Assembly: GCF_028453695.1 (NCBI RefSeq)
Contig: NC_135776.1
Span: 1,798,001-1,862,000 of the forward strand
Direction of reading: 5' to 3'
DNA from: Augochlora pura
Taxonomy: Eukaryota > Arthropoda > Insecta > Hymenoptera > Halictidae
Length of the DNA stretch: 64,000 nt
The stretch's first letter is position 1; every line of letters begins with the position of its first letter. Positions 50,645 to 62,724 of this stretch are shown here, one piece after another. The notes below the pieces were generated by a model. It was not told the DNA's origin. It saw only the letters and a program-made list of their open reading frames with translations, and searched no databases. The translations under genes and the position numbers were made by a program.

Positions 50645-50675
50645 CGGAACGACGCGCGACGGTAGCGTCGTTCCG
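50645..50675. repeat. Perfect GC-rich hairpin, 11-bp arms, 9-nt loop
   Basis: CGGAACGACGC (50645-50655) pairs with GCGTCGTTCCG (50665-50675). It lies between the convergent jhamt and PLC-beta genes. Confidence 0.7.
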
Positions 50676-51193
50676 CTCGTCGCTAATTAAATATTACCCG
50701 CCTTAGGTTCTACGTATCTCTCGCCATTTCACATGGATTTATCACTGTTTCATAATCTCGGTCGAGCGTCTTCGTCGATCGAACACACGCAAAACGAGCA
50801 AACGGATGCACGCGAGGAAAAAAAAAACGAAAAATGGTATAACACGGAGAATGGTAACTCTTGATTATCGTCTCGTGAAAGAATTGGTAATCAATCTTGT
50901 CTATTGGTACAATCTCGTCTAGCTCGAAAATCGCGCAGACTTTCGATTCCTCGATCTAAAAACGAATTAACAACCTATCCAAGTTACAAAATAATTTGCA
51001 CAGCGACACTCTATCAATTCCGTTGAAAAAGAAAGTATCGTTTTTGTGAAGTGCAAATGTCGTTTAAAAAGATGCGCTCGAACATCGTTATCGACGAATC
51101 GGAAGCAATTTTAAACCGACACCGAGATTCCAAACGAGTGACGCCATAATTCTGGTACTCTCGATAGCATTCTTCATCATTATCGTCGCGTGG

Positions 51194-51250
51194 CTCTCTC
51201 TCTTTCTCTCTCTCGTTCTCTCACTTTCTCTCTCTCTCTCTCTCTCTCTC
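51194..51250 (+). repeat. (CT)n microsatellite, interrupted
   Basis: CT blocks separated by TTT, CGTT and CACTTT. Confidence 0.8.
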
Positions 51251-52180
51251 GCCGAGAAATTCAAAGACAAACGAGCCTAAATGCCAGAAATTCGACGCGG
51301 TTCCGCGATTTCACCGAATGCTTGCGTAGTTTTCTACTAATCGAGGCGCTGGATGGGTTACACTTTTTTTTCCGATATATATAAAAAACGTCCCATTTTC
51401 ACATAAATCAAACAACGGCGGCGAAACTATCCAACGGTAGACAAATAGCTTATCAACGATGCAGGATCGGGTTCAGTCTCCAAATCGAAGGGAATTTAAT
51501 TAATCAGCCCTCGACGCAACGCGAACAAGCTGGCCGCTGCGAAACGCGTTGCACTAATTCGTCCGACAAATATATATGTATCAATTATTCCAGATTAATC
51601 CCACTGCGTCGTCGATCCGTATATTTTTCGGATGTAGAACGCAGAAATCATTTTCTTCCGTTATATGAATTTTGTTGCACCCGCGCAATGTAAATTCGGA
51701 TAGAGGGTTGACAAAATATATGTCGGGTTTGACTAGATCAAAGGATATTATACAATCTTAACGGTATCAAAGAATAAAAGCATACTAGGAACGCAGCAGG
51801 ATTAATTCAAGAACGTAGGATTAATTTTCGTTACAGACAATATAACGCGATAAAAAAGTCGAAGAACGTGTGGGACGACGAATATACTCGTCCTATCGAA
51901 CACAAAGACATGACGAATTTGGTTCGTGCGACGCGTTTCTTAGCATTTCACAAAATTCCTTCGTAACGCGTTGCATGTTTGCACATAGGTACAATCGTAT
52001 GCGTATACGTATACACTTATATGCACATTGTTTTCTACAAAAAGCTCGCGGTTTTTAATCGGATACTGCCCGCGTATCTCGGCGATTAGAATTTTCAATT
52101 CTCCACATACGAAATAATAAATAACGAGATGGATCACACGGGAGAAGATTTACAACGCGCAACGCGTAATATCTAATAAG

Positions 52181-52268
52181 AATATATATACATATATATA
52201 TGTATGTATGTTTTGTATGTATGTATGTACGTATGCATGTAAGTATGTATGTATGCATGTATATGTGT
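52181..52268 (+). repeat. (AT)n and (TATG)n microsatellite
   Basis: Alternating AT turns into GTAT tetramers with scattered CATG changes; downstream of the PLC-beta gene. Confidence 0.85.
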
Positions 52269-52796
52269 AATATCAAGTTGCTTAAAATACCGTTTACGAT
52301 TAAAAACAACAAGGACAATGTTACGACGTAACATTTTTGATTGTCTTCCTAGAAAGAGGCTCGCCCCAAAAATCGTATTGGCGCTGCCACTTTTGACAGC
52401 AGCCCCAGAAATCACGGTACAAAACGCTGGAAACGTTCCCGTCGATGTTTCCTTATATCTCGTTTGTTCACATCATTTTTATCTTTCGCTTCTGTTTTTT
52501 TTTTCTTTCATTTAAATTGTTTGGTTTTGCTTTCCTCTTTACACAATACGATCTCTTTAGTGTTTAAGATACAGGCTAACGTATCGAAAAAATGTCTTTA
52601 TACGGAGTACTTTCAGTCAGAAAATATATCAGATCATGCACGCGCCCATCCGAAACTTTTACTCAATTCATGCGTTCCTTACCGTCTAGGCCAAAAAGAG
52701 ATTTCATCCTCCTCTCACCCTCAAACTTCTCTTCATTCTCTCTCACTGCCATCCTTGATCATGTTCTCTTTCTCTCATCCGCTGCCTCCACCCCAT

Positions 52797-52798
<2 letters not shown>

Positions 52799-52845
<47 letters not shown>

Positions 52846-52862
52846 TCTCTCTCTCTCGCGCG

Positions 52863-52896
<34 letters not shown>
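52799..52896 (+). repeat. Longest (CT)n tract of the window
   Basis: Nearly 100 bp of CT with a CCCT break and one CGCGCG insertion. It lies about 0.9 kb beyond the PLC-beta stop codon, so it could be in the 3' UTR or past it. Confidence 0.9.
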
Positions 52897-52897
<1 letters not shown>

Positions 52898-53831
52898 GAT
52901 TCAAGTTTCCTGAGGTCCGATTATTATGTAGCGATCGATCGATTCCTACAACATTCACGAGTATAACCCGAGTATAATATCTTGGAACGCGCTCGTCACC
53001 TTGCTAATTAAATAACGCCTTATACATATAATAACAAGATTAAATAGTAGCACTTAGAAAGATTATTCTTATTTAGAATCGTGTACCTTTTCTTTTCCGC
53101 GATGGGTCGTTCACACACTCGCGCCTTTCCCGAAAAGTTCAATTTCGCACAGGGGTACGTGAGAAACAGAGAGGGCTCCTATCGACTCCGTTTCTGCTAT
53201 TTTTGTTTGGCGATGGTCTCTCGAGCGTGGATGGAGGAAAACAACAGGTGCGTTTAATACTGTGCGTAAAAAAGTAATATCGATAATTATCGGAACGAAA
53301 GAACGAACAACCCGAGCGGACGACCGTTCTCCTTCTCCACGGTTTCCAACGATCGTCCTTTTCCTCGTGCGAACGCGACGCGTGTCTATCCTCCTGTTGA
53401 GATCAAAATCTTCCCGAGGAAGCGACGTGAACGCCTCTCGGAAACAGGTGTGAACATGCGGCTCAAATACTACCACGATAGTACTCTTTGCATCAGCGAA
53501 TTCGTCGTGGAAACTACTGGCGCGCGAGAACTATCACCAGAAATGCTTCGTACACTCTCGTTAAATGCTGCTCTGTACACGTTGCGAGAGAAACTCTTCT
53601 TTTTCACGGAAATGGAGAAAAATTGTGGTTAGCAAAAAACACAGGTAACAGCGTAGACTCGACCAATTTCCTACCCGTTGCCGTCGCGCGACTCCTCTTT
53701 CCCGGAGGAAGTACGCGCGCGATTTACACGCGAGCAATCTGCACGCTGGCATATAATCTGTTCCACGTGGATACTCCTCGTAAATCCTCAAATTATTTCA
53801 CCTCGGGACTAAGTCGTCGATCGCACACAGC

Positions 53832-53954
53832 TCAATACGTGTTCCCGCTGAGCGATTCGGGCATACTCGTACCCCCTGAAGGAGACAGCGGCAGCTCTCC
53901 GCTTTCGTATTTGCTACAGCGACTGCTGTACTCGGCCATCAGGCTTGCCTTCAT
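53832..53954 (-). other. Plc21C: Predicted last coding exon of the PLC-beta gene
   Basis: After a TTTTAG acceptor an open frame of 40 codons begins MKASLMAEYSSRC and ends at TGA. It continues the helical C-terminal domain in phase 0 after the codon AAG at 54028. The upstream donor is weak (GTTCAC). If that intron is not spliced, the protein would instead end six residues later at the TAA near 54007. I prefer the spliced form because the added segment looks like the basic/hydrophobic tail of PLC-beta proteins. Confidence 0.6.
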
Positions 53955-56900
53955 CTAAAACAACAATGCGGATATTCAGCCACACGTTATCAATCGGTTA
54001 AGTAAATTAAGGTAAACAATTGTGAACCTTGGCCCTTTCTTCCTCGAGCCTCTGCCGGACCTCCTCGTGCTGACGCTCGAGCTCAGTTCTTTTCTTTTCA
54101 TAAATCTCTTTCAATCGTATGCACTCGTGCACACCTTTCTCTACTGTCAAGTTTGCAACCTCTCGCTTCATGCGATTCAATTCGGCCTTATCTTTGTGTA
54201 CCTTTGCTAGTTGCTTCACCTGCAAAAACATTATATCAGTTAATTAACATTCCAATAATACACCCTAATTGCAGTGATATAATTTCAATGGCACTAGAAC
54301 AAATGTTTTCAAACTTAATGGTCTGCTAATTCTAGACATTTACCTCTCCTTGCCTAGAGGCCTGAAGCTTCTTCTTTACTTCACTGGTCTCACGCTCGAA
54401 GAGGACTCTGAGAGTCTTCAGCTGGTTCGTCTGCGAGTTCTTCATCACCTTGTCCACGGTAGCGAATAAGCTGTCGTAATACTTCTCCTGAAGCTCCCGT
54501 TCCTGTTGCACATGGGCTTTGCACACAGCCAACAAACGTTCACTCTGACTCCTTGACAATCCCTTTGCTCCGCCATTACCCTCGCGATTTTCCAAGTCCG
54601 TGCATTCCGAGGTCTCAGCTAGAGCCAAGGTACTCAGTCCCACCTCGCTGGAGAAACTGCAGAAACAACTGCAGAATCATAAGAATGCTCGTTTTTTTTG
54701 CTACCATTACATGAGGCTTACATGTTTCTGCTGGATAGTCGCTTCACCAACTTGTGGCTCATATAAAGCTTCGATTTATGCTTTTCACCGTCGATGGAGC
54801 TCTTCTGCGACTGCACCCTTATCTTCTCCTTCTCGTGTTTTTTCCGGAGGGACTCTAGCTTCTTATCCAGTTCCATCTTCTTTTCTTTTACCAGTTTGTT
54901 TTCCATTAGCTTTTCTAGCGTCTCTGCCATTATCTCTTCGGCGGCTATCACAGAAACAGTCAACGAAAAACTAGCCATGTCGTGCCACGGTAATTTAATG
55001 AGATATTAGAAGAAACTACCTACCACTGCTTGCGTTGACGGGACTTCTATTGCCAGAACTGTCCACGACCAGAGGTGGAGGCGCCGTAGAACCCTCCTCG
55101 TTGTCCTGCGTCTCAGTAGTGTTCACAGCTGCAATGGAAGGTCTGCCATGGGTATTCGGAGCCGGGGGTTGCACCTCGGGCTTGACCGTCTCCTCCTATA
55201 ACAAGCAATTCCTATTTAAGTATCAATTCACAGCGGTCGACACCCTCTAACCAACAAACTTACAGGTGGTTTAGAGGCGCGCGGTGTCTCTTTAACTTTC
55301 GGTGTTTCCTATAAAATGTTAGTTCACGGTTGTTAATGGGTCCGCCAGTACCAGAGTTAGTAAACAAGGATTCCTCGAATTTTTCAAATCTTACATCGTC
55401 TTCCGTCGAAGGCGGATCCTCCGAGCCGTCTGTGAGAACCGACAATTGCTTCTCCCTTTTCTCAACCTCACTCTGATACTTGATGGGATTCGCCAAAGCT
55501 TCGGCTAACTCGCTTAGACCATGAGGAACATAATCCTTGACGATCACGTGGAGGAACAGACTTGCCAAAGGCAGCGGTTGACCGCACTCTGTTCTAAGAG
55601 CCACGTGCCGATATCCTGGGCATAGTCCAACTACTGGTAACACTCTGTGGCCTATCAGACGACCAGATTCCTCGTATGCAGCTATCCTGATGGAGGCCAG
55701 GTCCGGTAGAACGACCTGATCGACAAGCCAAAGTTTTATTATACATAAACATTCTAAAGATTTATGGTCTTTGAATAATGATATACCTTTTTAAACACAA
55801 AAGGCTCTTCGTCGTATATTGGGTTGATACCATTGTTAGGAACGATCTTCGTGCGAAATCTCTTCCTCACAGTGTCTGCTGGCAATCCATACATGTCTAC
55901 CTCCACGTAGGTGCCCACCCTTTTATCGGTTAAAAACTGTGCGGATATCACATGTATGTGAACCGTACCAGCTATAATACCGTCAACAGTCGACTCTGCG
56001 AAAGGATCTAATCGACAGTCCTTCCGCCTCATAAACTCCGGCTTCAAAAGGTAACCGCACCGCTGATTATACTCGTAAATGCCCAGATTCAATTGCATGG
56101 CAAGATCTGAGAGCAGAATTAAAATTAATGAGTGCTTTTTAAATTATAAAACACTATGAACGTACCGAGAGTTTGATAATTCAAAGCAACCAGCTGGCAG
56201 CCCGCGTTCCAAAACACCTGAGGCATAAAATTGCTAGAATCGAACCGCGTGCCTGCTGGATACACTCTAGACAGCTGGTGCTTATTATAATTCACGAACT
56301 CCAACGGTCGCTCCTTCAGGAGAGTCGTAGCTTGCTTTTCGTCGAACGACGACATCTCGTACATACGGTTCTTTTCTGCAAAGATTGTTCGTTTAGCAAC
56401 CTACTAGAGATGCGTAGCAAAAAGATTTGTTGTGTATTATAGTTGGAAACGTGGCCGTACTTTCAGCGGACTCGAAGCTGTTGAAGTGAACAGGTTGCAC
56501 GTAATTAACCAACGCCGAAATCTCGGCCCCAGCCTCTGTCTCTTTGGCACTGGCCGCTTTGTCAGGGGCAGGCACTTTGTCGCCTATTCTCAGTTTAATG
56601 TCCTCGACGTTTGATTCTTCCTCCTCAGTGCTCGACTCTTCTTCATCTTCTGGAACCGATAAATGTTTCAAACTTTCTGTTCACGATTCATTTGCATTTT
56701 GAACACTGACCGTCCTCGTCCGGGGCACTATCCTTGCTACCCTGTCTTTGTTGAAGCATCGGGGGATGGCCGATATCTCCGTTCCCGATCTGCTCATTGT
56801 TTTCGCCATCGACATTCGCAGCCTCTGTAGCTGGACTGTGTTCTCCTTCCGCAACCTGATTTGCCACACCGTTATCCTCGTTCTCTTGAGCTCCTTCTTC

Positions 56901-59516
56901 AGACTCAGATATCGGCGTCTGTTGCTTCTTTTTATGCTTTTTGTGATGATGATGGTGCTTCTTCTTGTTCTTGATGATGATCTTGCGCCTCAAGAAACTC
57001 GGAGGCGGCAGCTCCAGACCAGGCTCCAACTAAAGAAACATGTGTCTGGTGAACCCCGATATTTATGGCGCGTTTGTCACAGCTTTGTAGGGAAATACCT
57101 TATGAGACTCTAATGGCGCGTCTAGCAACATCTCGCCAAACAATTCTCTACAATACTGAGCTATTTTAGCTTGCTGCCTAGGATTACAGTGATTCTCAAA
57201 ACTAAGAATAACAGGATACTCTGATGTCTTGAAAGCACTTTCGGCAATCGCTTCGATTACTTCTCGTGCACTGATTTCAGGTACAAATGTATATCTGGAA
57301 GGGACATGGTTTTCTTGCAACAACGTGTGGCATACAGATTTACACTAGTCTAAAGATTTTGCTCTTAATTAACGGTACCCGTGAACAATGACGGGCTCGT
57401 CGAATTTCCCGTTCCAAAAATCCAACTCCACGCATCGGCAACCGGCTAGCAGACATTGACGGTATATCTCCACGGAACTTTTTCCTGTCAGTTGATGTCC
57501 TGCAATCAGAAACATACTACTTGCCATAGATCTCTACTTAAGGGAAGGAAAGCAGAGTTGTTTAATTTAGTGTTTATTAAATGTAAAGGAACTTCAGTTC
57601 CTTCAAGATATGATACGATCATTAAAGAACCTATTAGAAGCTATCTAATAGATAGGATGTTAATGATGGTCGTTAGAAAGTTGTTCGGAAATGTTACGGA
57701 AACAGAGGAAGTACTAACGCAACTCTATGGTTAGGAGATACAAGAAGGGGACGAACCTGTTAAGTATGTGTTGTGACTAGAATTTATAAAGTAATGCGCA
57801 AGGGGTTGGTCCATATCATCCGACAATTCGAGCTTCGATGTGGCAACGATTGGATTATCCTCACTCATCAGATACCTCAGGAAACCGTCGAAACTCAGCT
57901 GGCCCCGGTACGCATGCAACTTATTTGGCTCGTATTGACTTATGATAGCCTTAGCTCTTGCTTCGTTTGCATAAGGATATAATATCTCGTTCAAACGTGG
58001 ATCCCGTTGCGTTTCGTTCAGAAAGTCGACTAACTGCGACACGGACATTAATCTACGCTTGTTATTCTGTATAATGTTCGTGAATATTTCCTCGACATCT
58101 AAGCGTTGAGTGAGCGCCTTATAAAAGTTGAAGAAATCCTCGAATTGAAATTTCTGTAATGCTATCACGTCGTTCTAAAAGACAGAAACAAACACACATG
58201 GTTTTGAAAAATATTTTACGAAGGTGTATCTGGGATGCTGATCCCGCCTAAGTTTGTTTATTCTTTTATTTTTTAGCACTTACTTTTCCGGATGGGAAAC
58301 CGGAGATATCGAGCGCTCTCTCAACACGCTTACGGTCATCTTTATTTTGCGCAAACATTTTTATGATGCTGAAACGGCAATACGAAGTGTGTACAGATTG
58401 ATTGAACGTATGAATATCGATTTGTACATGCATAAAACAGAGACAGGCATATAGAAACTGTGCTCACTTCTTCGCAGGTATTTTTTCCGATTTATCGGCT
58501 GTTAGAACAAGTTTCGTATGCGCTTTCTGCAAGAACATTGTCGTGCTGGTGTTGAGGAGAGTTAAATTGTATGCAAGTTGGAAAATTTGCTCTGTCCAAT
58601 GCTGCGCGATTTCCGCGCGTGTCGTACAAAAGTTAATAAAATTCATGTTGACGAAATCGGAGCCGTAGCAGATCGTCACCGTCTTCTCCTCCAACGAGTC
58701 TTGAGAGCCCATCGTCACGAGCGACTTCAGCTTCGGGTCCTGCAGAATCATTTTATTCAGGTCAATATGTGAAATTAGCTTACACGCATCGCGTCGCGTC
58801 GCGTCGACAACAATAGCTTCACATTACAATAAGCTATTAATGCAACTGTGAAACTATGCATGAAGCAGCTTTGTGGACTGCGTATTGATTTATAGGAGAA
58901 TATAAGTGATAAGAGACTTTGCTCTCCTTCCTGACACAACTACGATTATACCCATTGAGCACAAGTACTGGAAAGACTGAAAAAGAGTGAACTATATCGA
59001 GGACACAAAGTAGGTAATACTCTATTTATAAAATTGTCAATAATTATTGCATGGTGGTGCTGCGCGTCATTAGCAACCATGCAAAGGCAACATGTAATTA
59101 TAGAGAACCTGAGACTACAAAGAACCTGAGATTACTCTTATCCACAGAGGTCAAGGAAATAAGTCTATGAATCCAATGTTCAATACCTTTGGTACTTTGG
59201 CATGTTTCCCAGTCCGAGTATCTCTGATTATAGCAATGTCCAGCATCTCCATTTCATTCAGCTGATCTGTCCAGTGCAAGTAAAATCCAAACTTGTCTAC
59301 CCTCAATGTAACAGGGGTGGCTATCCCAGAGTCCTAAACAAAGATGCAAACAATTATAACAATTGTCCAAGACACAGCATCAATTTATCACACAACAATA
59401 ATAAATAATACAAGTACCTCGTCCCACTTGACAAACTTTTCTCCATCCTGCAGCATTTGCGAGACCTCAACGGGTCTGAACTGCAGGACACTGCCCGACG
59501 TCTTGGTGCTAGACAT
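53832..59516 (-). CDS. Plc21C: Phospholipase C beta, Plc21C/PLCB1 type (18 coding exons, ~1,254 aa)
   Basis: Gq-activated, membrane-associated enzyme that cleaves PIP2 to IP3 and diacylglycerol. Exons, in transcript order: 59516-59418, 59333-59187, 58739-58468, 58368-58284, 58174-57757, 57499-57379, 57294-57099, 57029-56711, 56649-56461, 56375-56166, 56106-55787, 55715-55395, 55308-55264, 55195-55024, 54944-54722, 54656-54344, 54219-54028, 53954-53832. All use GT-AG and every phase joins. Order: PH (~15-145), EF-hands (~150-320), X domain with SSHNTYLTG (catalytic His335) and VIVHGYTF (His380), charged linker (~447-595), Y (~597-710, SSNFMPQVFWNAGCQ), C2 (~720-840), and a helical C-terminal domain (~970-1214) rich in Lys and Glu. 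The long C-terminal domain and closeness to vertebrate PLCB1 favour Plc21C over norpA. Least certain are the exon 16 acceptor (54647 is also in frame) and the last exon. Confidence 0.96.
55264..55308 (-). other. Plc21C: 45-nt symmetric microexon of the PLC-beta gene
   Basis: This exon has clean AG and GT borders, starts and ends in phase 0, and encodes 15 residues (ETPKVKETPRASKPP). It sits between the C2 domain and the C-terminal helical domain. Skipping it would keep the frame, so it is a likely cassette exon. That use is inferred, not shown. Confidence 0.75.
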
Positions 59517-60835
59517 CCTGACAGCAGATACTGGTAAGCAGACTTAGCAACAAGTCCAGCGAAGCAGGCTGGCTCAGAGATAAGAAGTTGGGCTGTGCTT
59601 TAAGCCAGTTTCAACAATAACAAGCACGTTGATAACCACAATGCTGACGACAGCGACGATTGTAAAGGAAAGAATGTTGACGGCAACCGAGAACGACACG
59701 ATGTCACTGGTACGGTGGGCAGTTGCGAGTAGAATGTCGAGGACACCGTCGACGACGGCGGCAGCGGCGACGACGTTGACCATGGCGACATTATGGAGCA
59801 TTAATGAAACAGCTTACCTGAACAGGCGCTGTTGCTCAATGACCCGTGACAAAAGACGCCTCTCGACGACGATGTCGCCGTCACCGTCGTCGCCACGATA
59901 CTTAAACAGGTACCGTCTCTCGTAGATGCACTGGGGGTGTCAGCGGTGTTTTCGGTGAGCATCGACGTCGTTGTCACAAAAACCGTCGATAGGTCCCGGT
60001 CGACCGAACAGCTTTTAAAAAGGAAAGAACGATCACGGGACGATCGTTGAGCAGATCACTGTCAACGGATCTCGATCACGACGGAACACCAGAGTTTAGA
60101 GACGATCACGGTCTCGATCGTTCACATTTGTCGGCGTAGAATAACTCGCGATTAGTATGCACCGCGAAAGTTTCGTACTCGCGAGCACTCGCGCACTCAC
60201 TCAGCTCTTGGTCCAGAAAAGCATCGTTCCGCGCGCCCTACCGAAGACCCCGAAGACGATCCAAGCAGATCCGAGAGCACCGCCACCCGTCACCCGTCAT
60301 CCGTCAACCATTACCCTCGTCGCCAGGAGGCGCTTACTATGCCGCCCCGAAGTGGCCCCGCCAGCGGACGATCATGCTAGAACGCACTACACGTGCGCCT
60401 CGCCGCGCTCAAATTGATTTTAACGCGGCGAACCCTGATATTCAATGAATATCCGCCACTTAACGATCTTCTATTCTGATCGTACGTGCGACGCTCACCG
60501 AGAATACATTTGCGTTGTTTGCTTTTTTTCAACTTTTATGGCGTTCTAACCCCGTAAAAGACCAAAAAGCAGACTGTGTTCCACTGTGAACGAACGTAAA
60601 CTATTGATGCTTGGATACTTTACTTTGTTTAGCTGTACTATAATAAAAAGTCACAGCCAACCCTCAGACCTTGGACGTTTGTTACAAAATTACTCTTGGT
60701 ACATTTAACTTTCTATTCTTCAGACCCTACATTACCGTGAACTCTTTGGTATTAAAAGATTTTTAATAGTAGAACTTCAAAGCTATTGATTCTGTTTTGT
60801 TGCCTGTGCACGGGTTAAGGCTTTCGAAAAGGACC

Positions 60836-60851
60836 GGGTCAAATATGACCC
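60836..60851. promoter_or_regulatory. Inverted GGGTCA half-sites spaced by 4 bp
   Basis: GGGTCA (60836-60841) and TGACCC (60846-60851) flank AATA. This resembles a nuclear-receptor inverted repeat, although the ecdysone receptor prefers 1-bp spacing. Similar palindromes also occur in insect repeats, so a decayed element is equally likely. Confidence 0.2.
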
Positions 60852-61400
60852 TGCGAAGGTTCGTTGAATCACAAATTGTCATCCCTCCTGTTTCTATTTT
60901 CGCAATCTTTCGCATTGTTGACTGGTAATTAAGTGTGGAAAGATCTCAGGTCCCGCATATTTTACGCTTCTGTTGCGTGTCAAATAATCTTTAAACCACA
61001 GTTAGGGTGTCCTAAAATACACCGGATGATCGAAGAGAAAGCGACCTTTCGTAATTCTCCGATTTGAATTTCAGAAATCCGGTCAAACTATTATATCACA
61101 TTCTAATTTTGATCTTGGATAAAAATACCATGTATACACCCTCTACACAGAAAAAAAACTAATCAACTGCATCAAGTTCATTAAATCGATCCAATCTTGT
61201 TGTCCGCTTCTATTAAACTCGAGTCAATTTGATTTAACGCTCGGTGAATAGACGAGCTATTGAGTACTTGACTACACTCGAACGATACCATGACATCAGA
61301 ATTATTTTCGAAACGTTTCTAATATTGTTTTTAATATAGAAGACCTATGTAGTAAAAAAAAAATATCAGTGTAATCTTAATATAATAATTATCGCATTAT

Positions 61401-61406
61401 TTTATT
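61401..61406 (-). terminator. Possible polyadenylation signal of the cornichon gene
   Basis: AATAAA on the minus strand about 370 bases after the cornichon stop codon, in AT-rich DNA where such hexamers arise by chance. Weak support. Confidence 0.3.
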
Positions 61407-61772
61407 CTCAATTACAATTCATGCTTTGTTTTAATGTTATCATTACTTACGGAAACGATTTTCACGATACCTATCCGTAGCTTACAATACGAGTATGTAT
61501 ACTTATTATAATTCGAATTGATATTAGAAGCCTTTATAATCTTATAAAAGTCTTATATTTAAGAAAAGTATCAGTCCTTAGAGAAATATGATACAAGTTG
61601 AAAACAAACGTGGTTGTATAACTTCCTTTGTATCTGTAAAGCTTAACAAAGATTCCATTTGGTATTAACAACGCTTAAAATAAATAATAAGCAATCAACT
61701 CTGAGCGATCAAAGTAAAAGGGAGAAGTATATAAAAGCGAAATATATACTGTTGCTATTATTGTTAAACTTG

Positions 61773-62724
61773 TTATGATTCCACCATATCTGCTTCATTT
61801 CTATTAATTGGATCTCCTTTCAGTAATGCAATGATCATGCTGAAAAGTGTAAAGAATCACAATGACCGCATATGTTTGCTTTCAATATTGACAAAGAAAT
61901 GATACCGTGTAAAATATACTCACCAATACAGATAAATAAAAAAGAATATAAGATAATATCCAAGATAAATCATACAATTTACAATATGCCTCTTTAATTG
62001 ACCATGGTTGTGAATCTCTGTGGGATCATAGACACCCATGTTACCTTTGGGTACTCCATAGTATTCGTAAAGCAACCATATAGACATTGGTAAGTTCACA
62101 TAGAATAAGATAAATTGTCCATGGAGTAACAACATACATTCTAAGAATAAATGTGCTACAAGTTTTGTTCCCACCCACTGTAAATATCAATAGTTAAGTT
62201 CATTAACTCCTGATAATCGCTTATGCATCTTAATTAATGATTTAACTTAAAAATAACGATATAAAGGAGATGATTTATTATTGAATAATAATAATAATAA
62301 TAATAATAATACAGCAAAATTACCGTGTTCAGGTTTGTACAACACTGACGAGCATTTATATAATCACATTCTAAGTCCGATAATGTTATGAGCTATAATT
62401 AGGATAAGGAAAATGATTAAAAATAGTTGTATGCATAGTTGTTCAAATAAACGTGCTCATTTGAATATGGCGCCATCAGAAATTGTTTGTAAGAATAAAA
62501 CATGGCGAACAGTTCGAAAATCCCCAGACCGGCCTTTTCTGTAAGACGCGTATAAGACACGAGAATACTGTTTCATAAGAGAATAATTTGATCAAACCCG
62601 ATCGGTTAGATCACAATTTAATTAGAAAACATAAAAAGGATACGAAATACACCAGGATAAAAAGTACTAAACCGGTATCGATCAAAGCTAGTACAAACAA
62701 TAGCGGCTCGGATACTAGAACCAT
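61773..62724 (-). CDS. cnir: Cornichon family cargo receptor, CNIH4/cnir type (4 exons, 156 aa)
   Basis: Small integral membrane protein of the early secretory pathway. Family members bind transmembrane cargo and hand it to COPII vesicles leaving the ER; CNIH4 is known for GPCR export. Exons in transcript order: 62724-62644, 62392-62324, 62177-61924, 61839-61773. All introns are GT-AG and phases join. Residues 1-27 form a first hydrophobic segment after MVLVSEP. Next comes the family signature TLSDLECDYINARQCC, then a second membrane segment, then the hallmark GNMGVYDPTEIHN and GQLKRH, and a last hydrophobic helix. The short spacer and the GNMGVYDPTEIHN form match CNIH4 rather than CNIH1-3. 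The 81-bp first exon was found by reading the minus strand for an ATG and a donor in the right phase. The gene diverges from IFT57. Confidence 0.93.
62285..62310 (+). repeat. (AAT)n microsatellite in a cornichon intron
   Basis: About eight AAT units inside the second intron, close to the splice donor at 62323. Confidence 0.85.

Larger units (their letters stand above)
44400..53831. other. Spacer between the 3' ends of jhamt and PLC-beta
   Basis: The two genes converge here. The right part must hold the PLC-beta 3' UTR, whose end I could not fix. The rest shows CpG-rich DNA, microsatellites, a GC-rich hairpin and a 198-codon minus-strand frame (47761-47165) with no recognisable motif. Confidence 0.5.
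59517..61772. other. Spacer upstream of PLC-beta and downstream of the cornichon gene
   Basis: No coding exon recognised. The PLC-proximal part (59,600-60,420) is GC-rich with (GAC)-like triplet runs and should hold the PLC promoter and 5' UTR on the minus strand, but I cannot place the start site. The rest is AT-rich and contains an inverted GGGTCA/TGACCC pair at 60836-60851. Confidence 0.4.
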
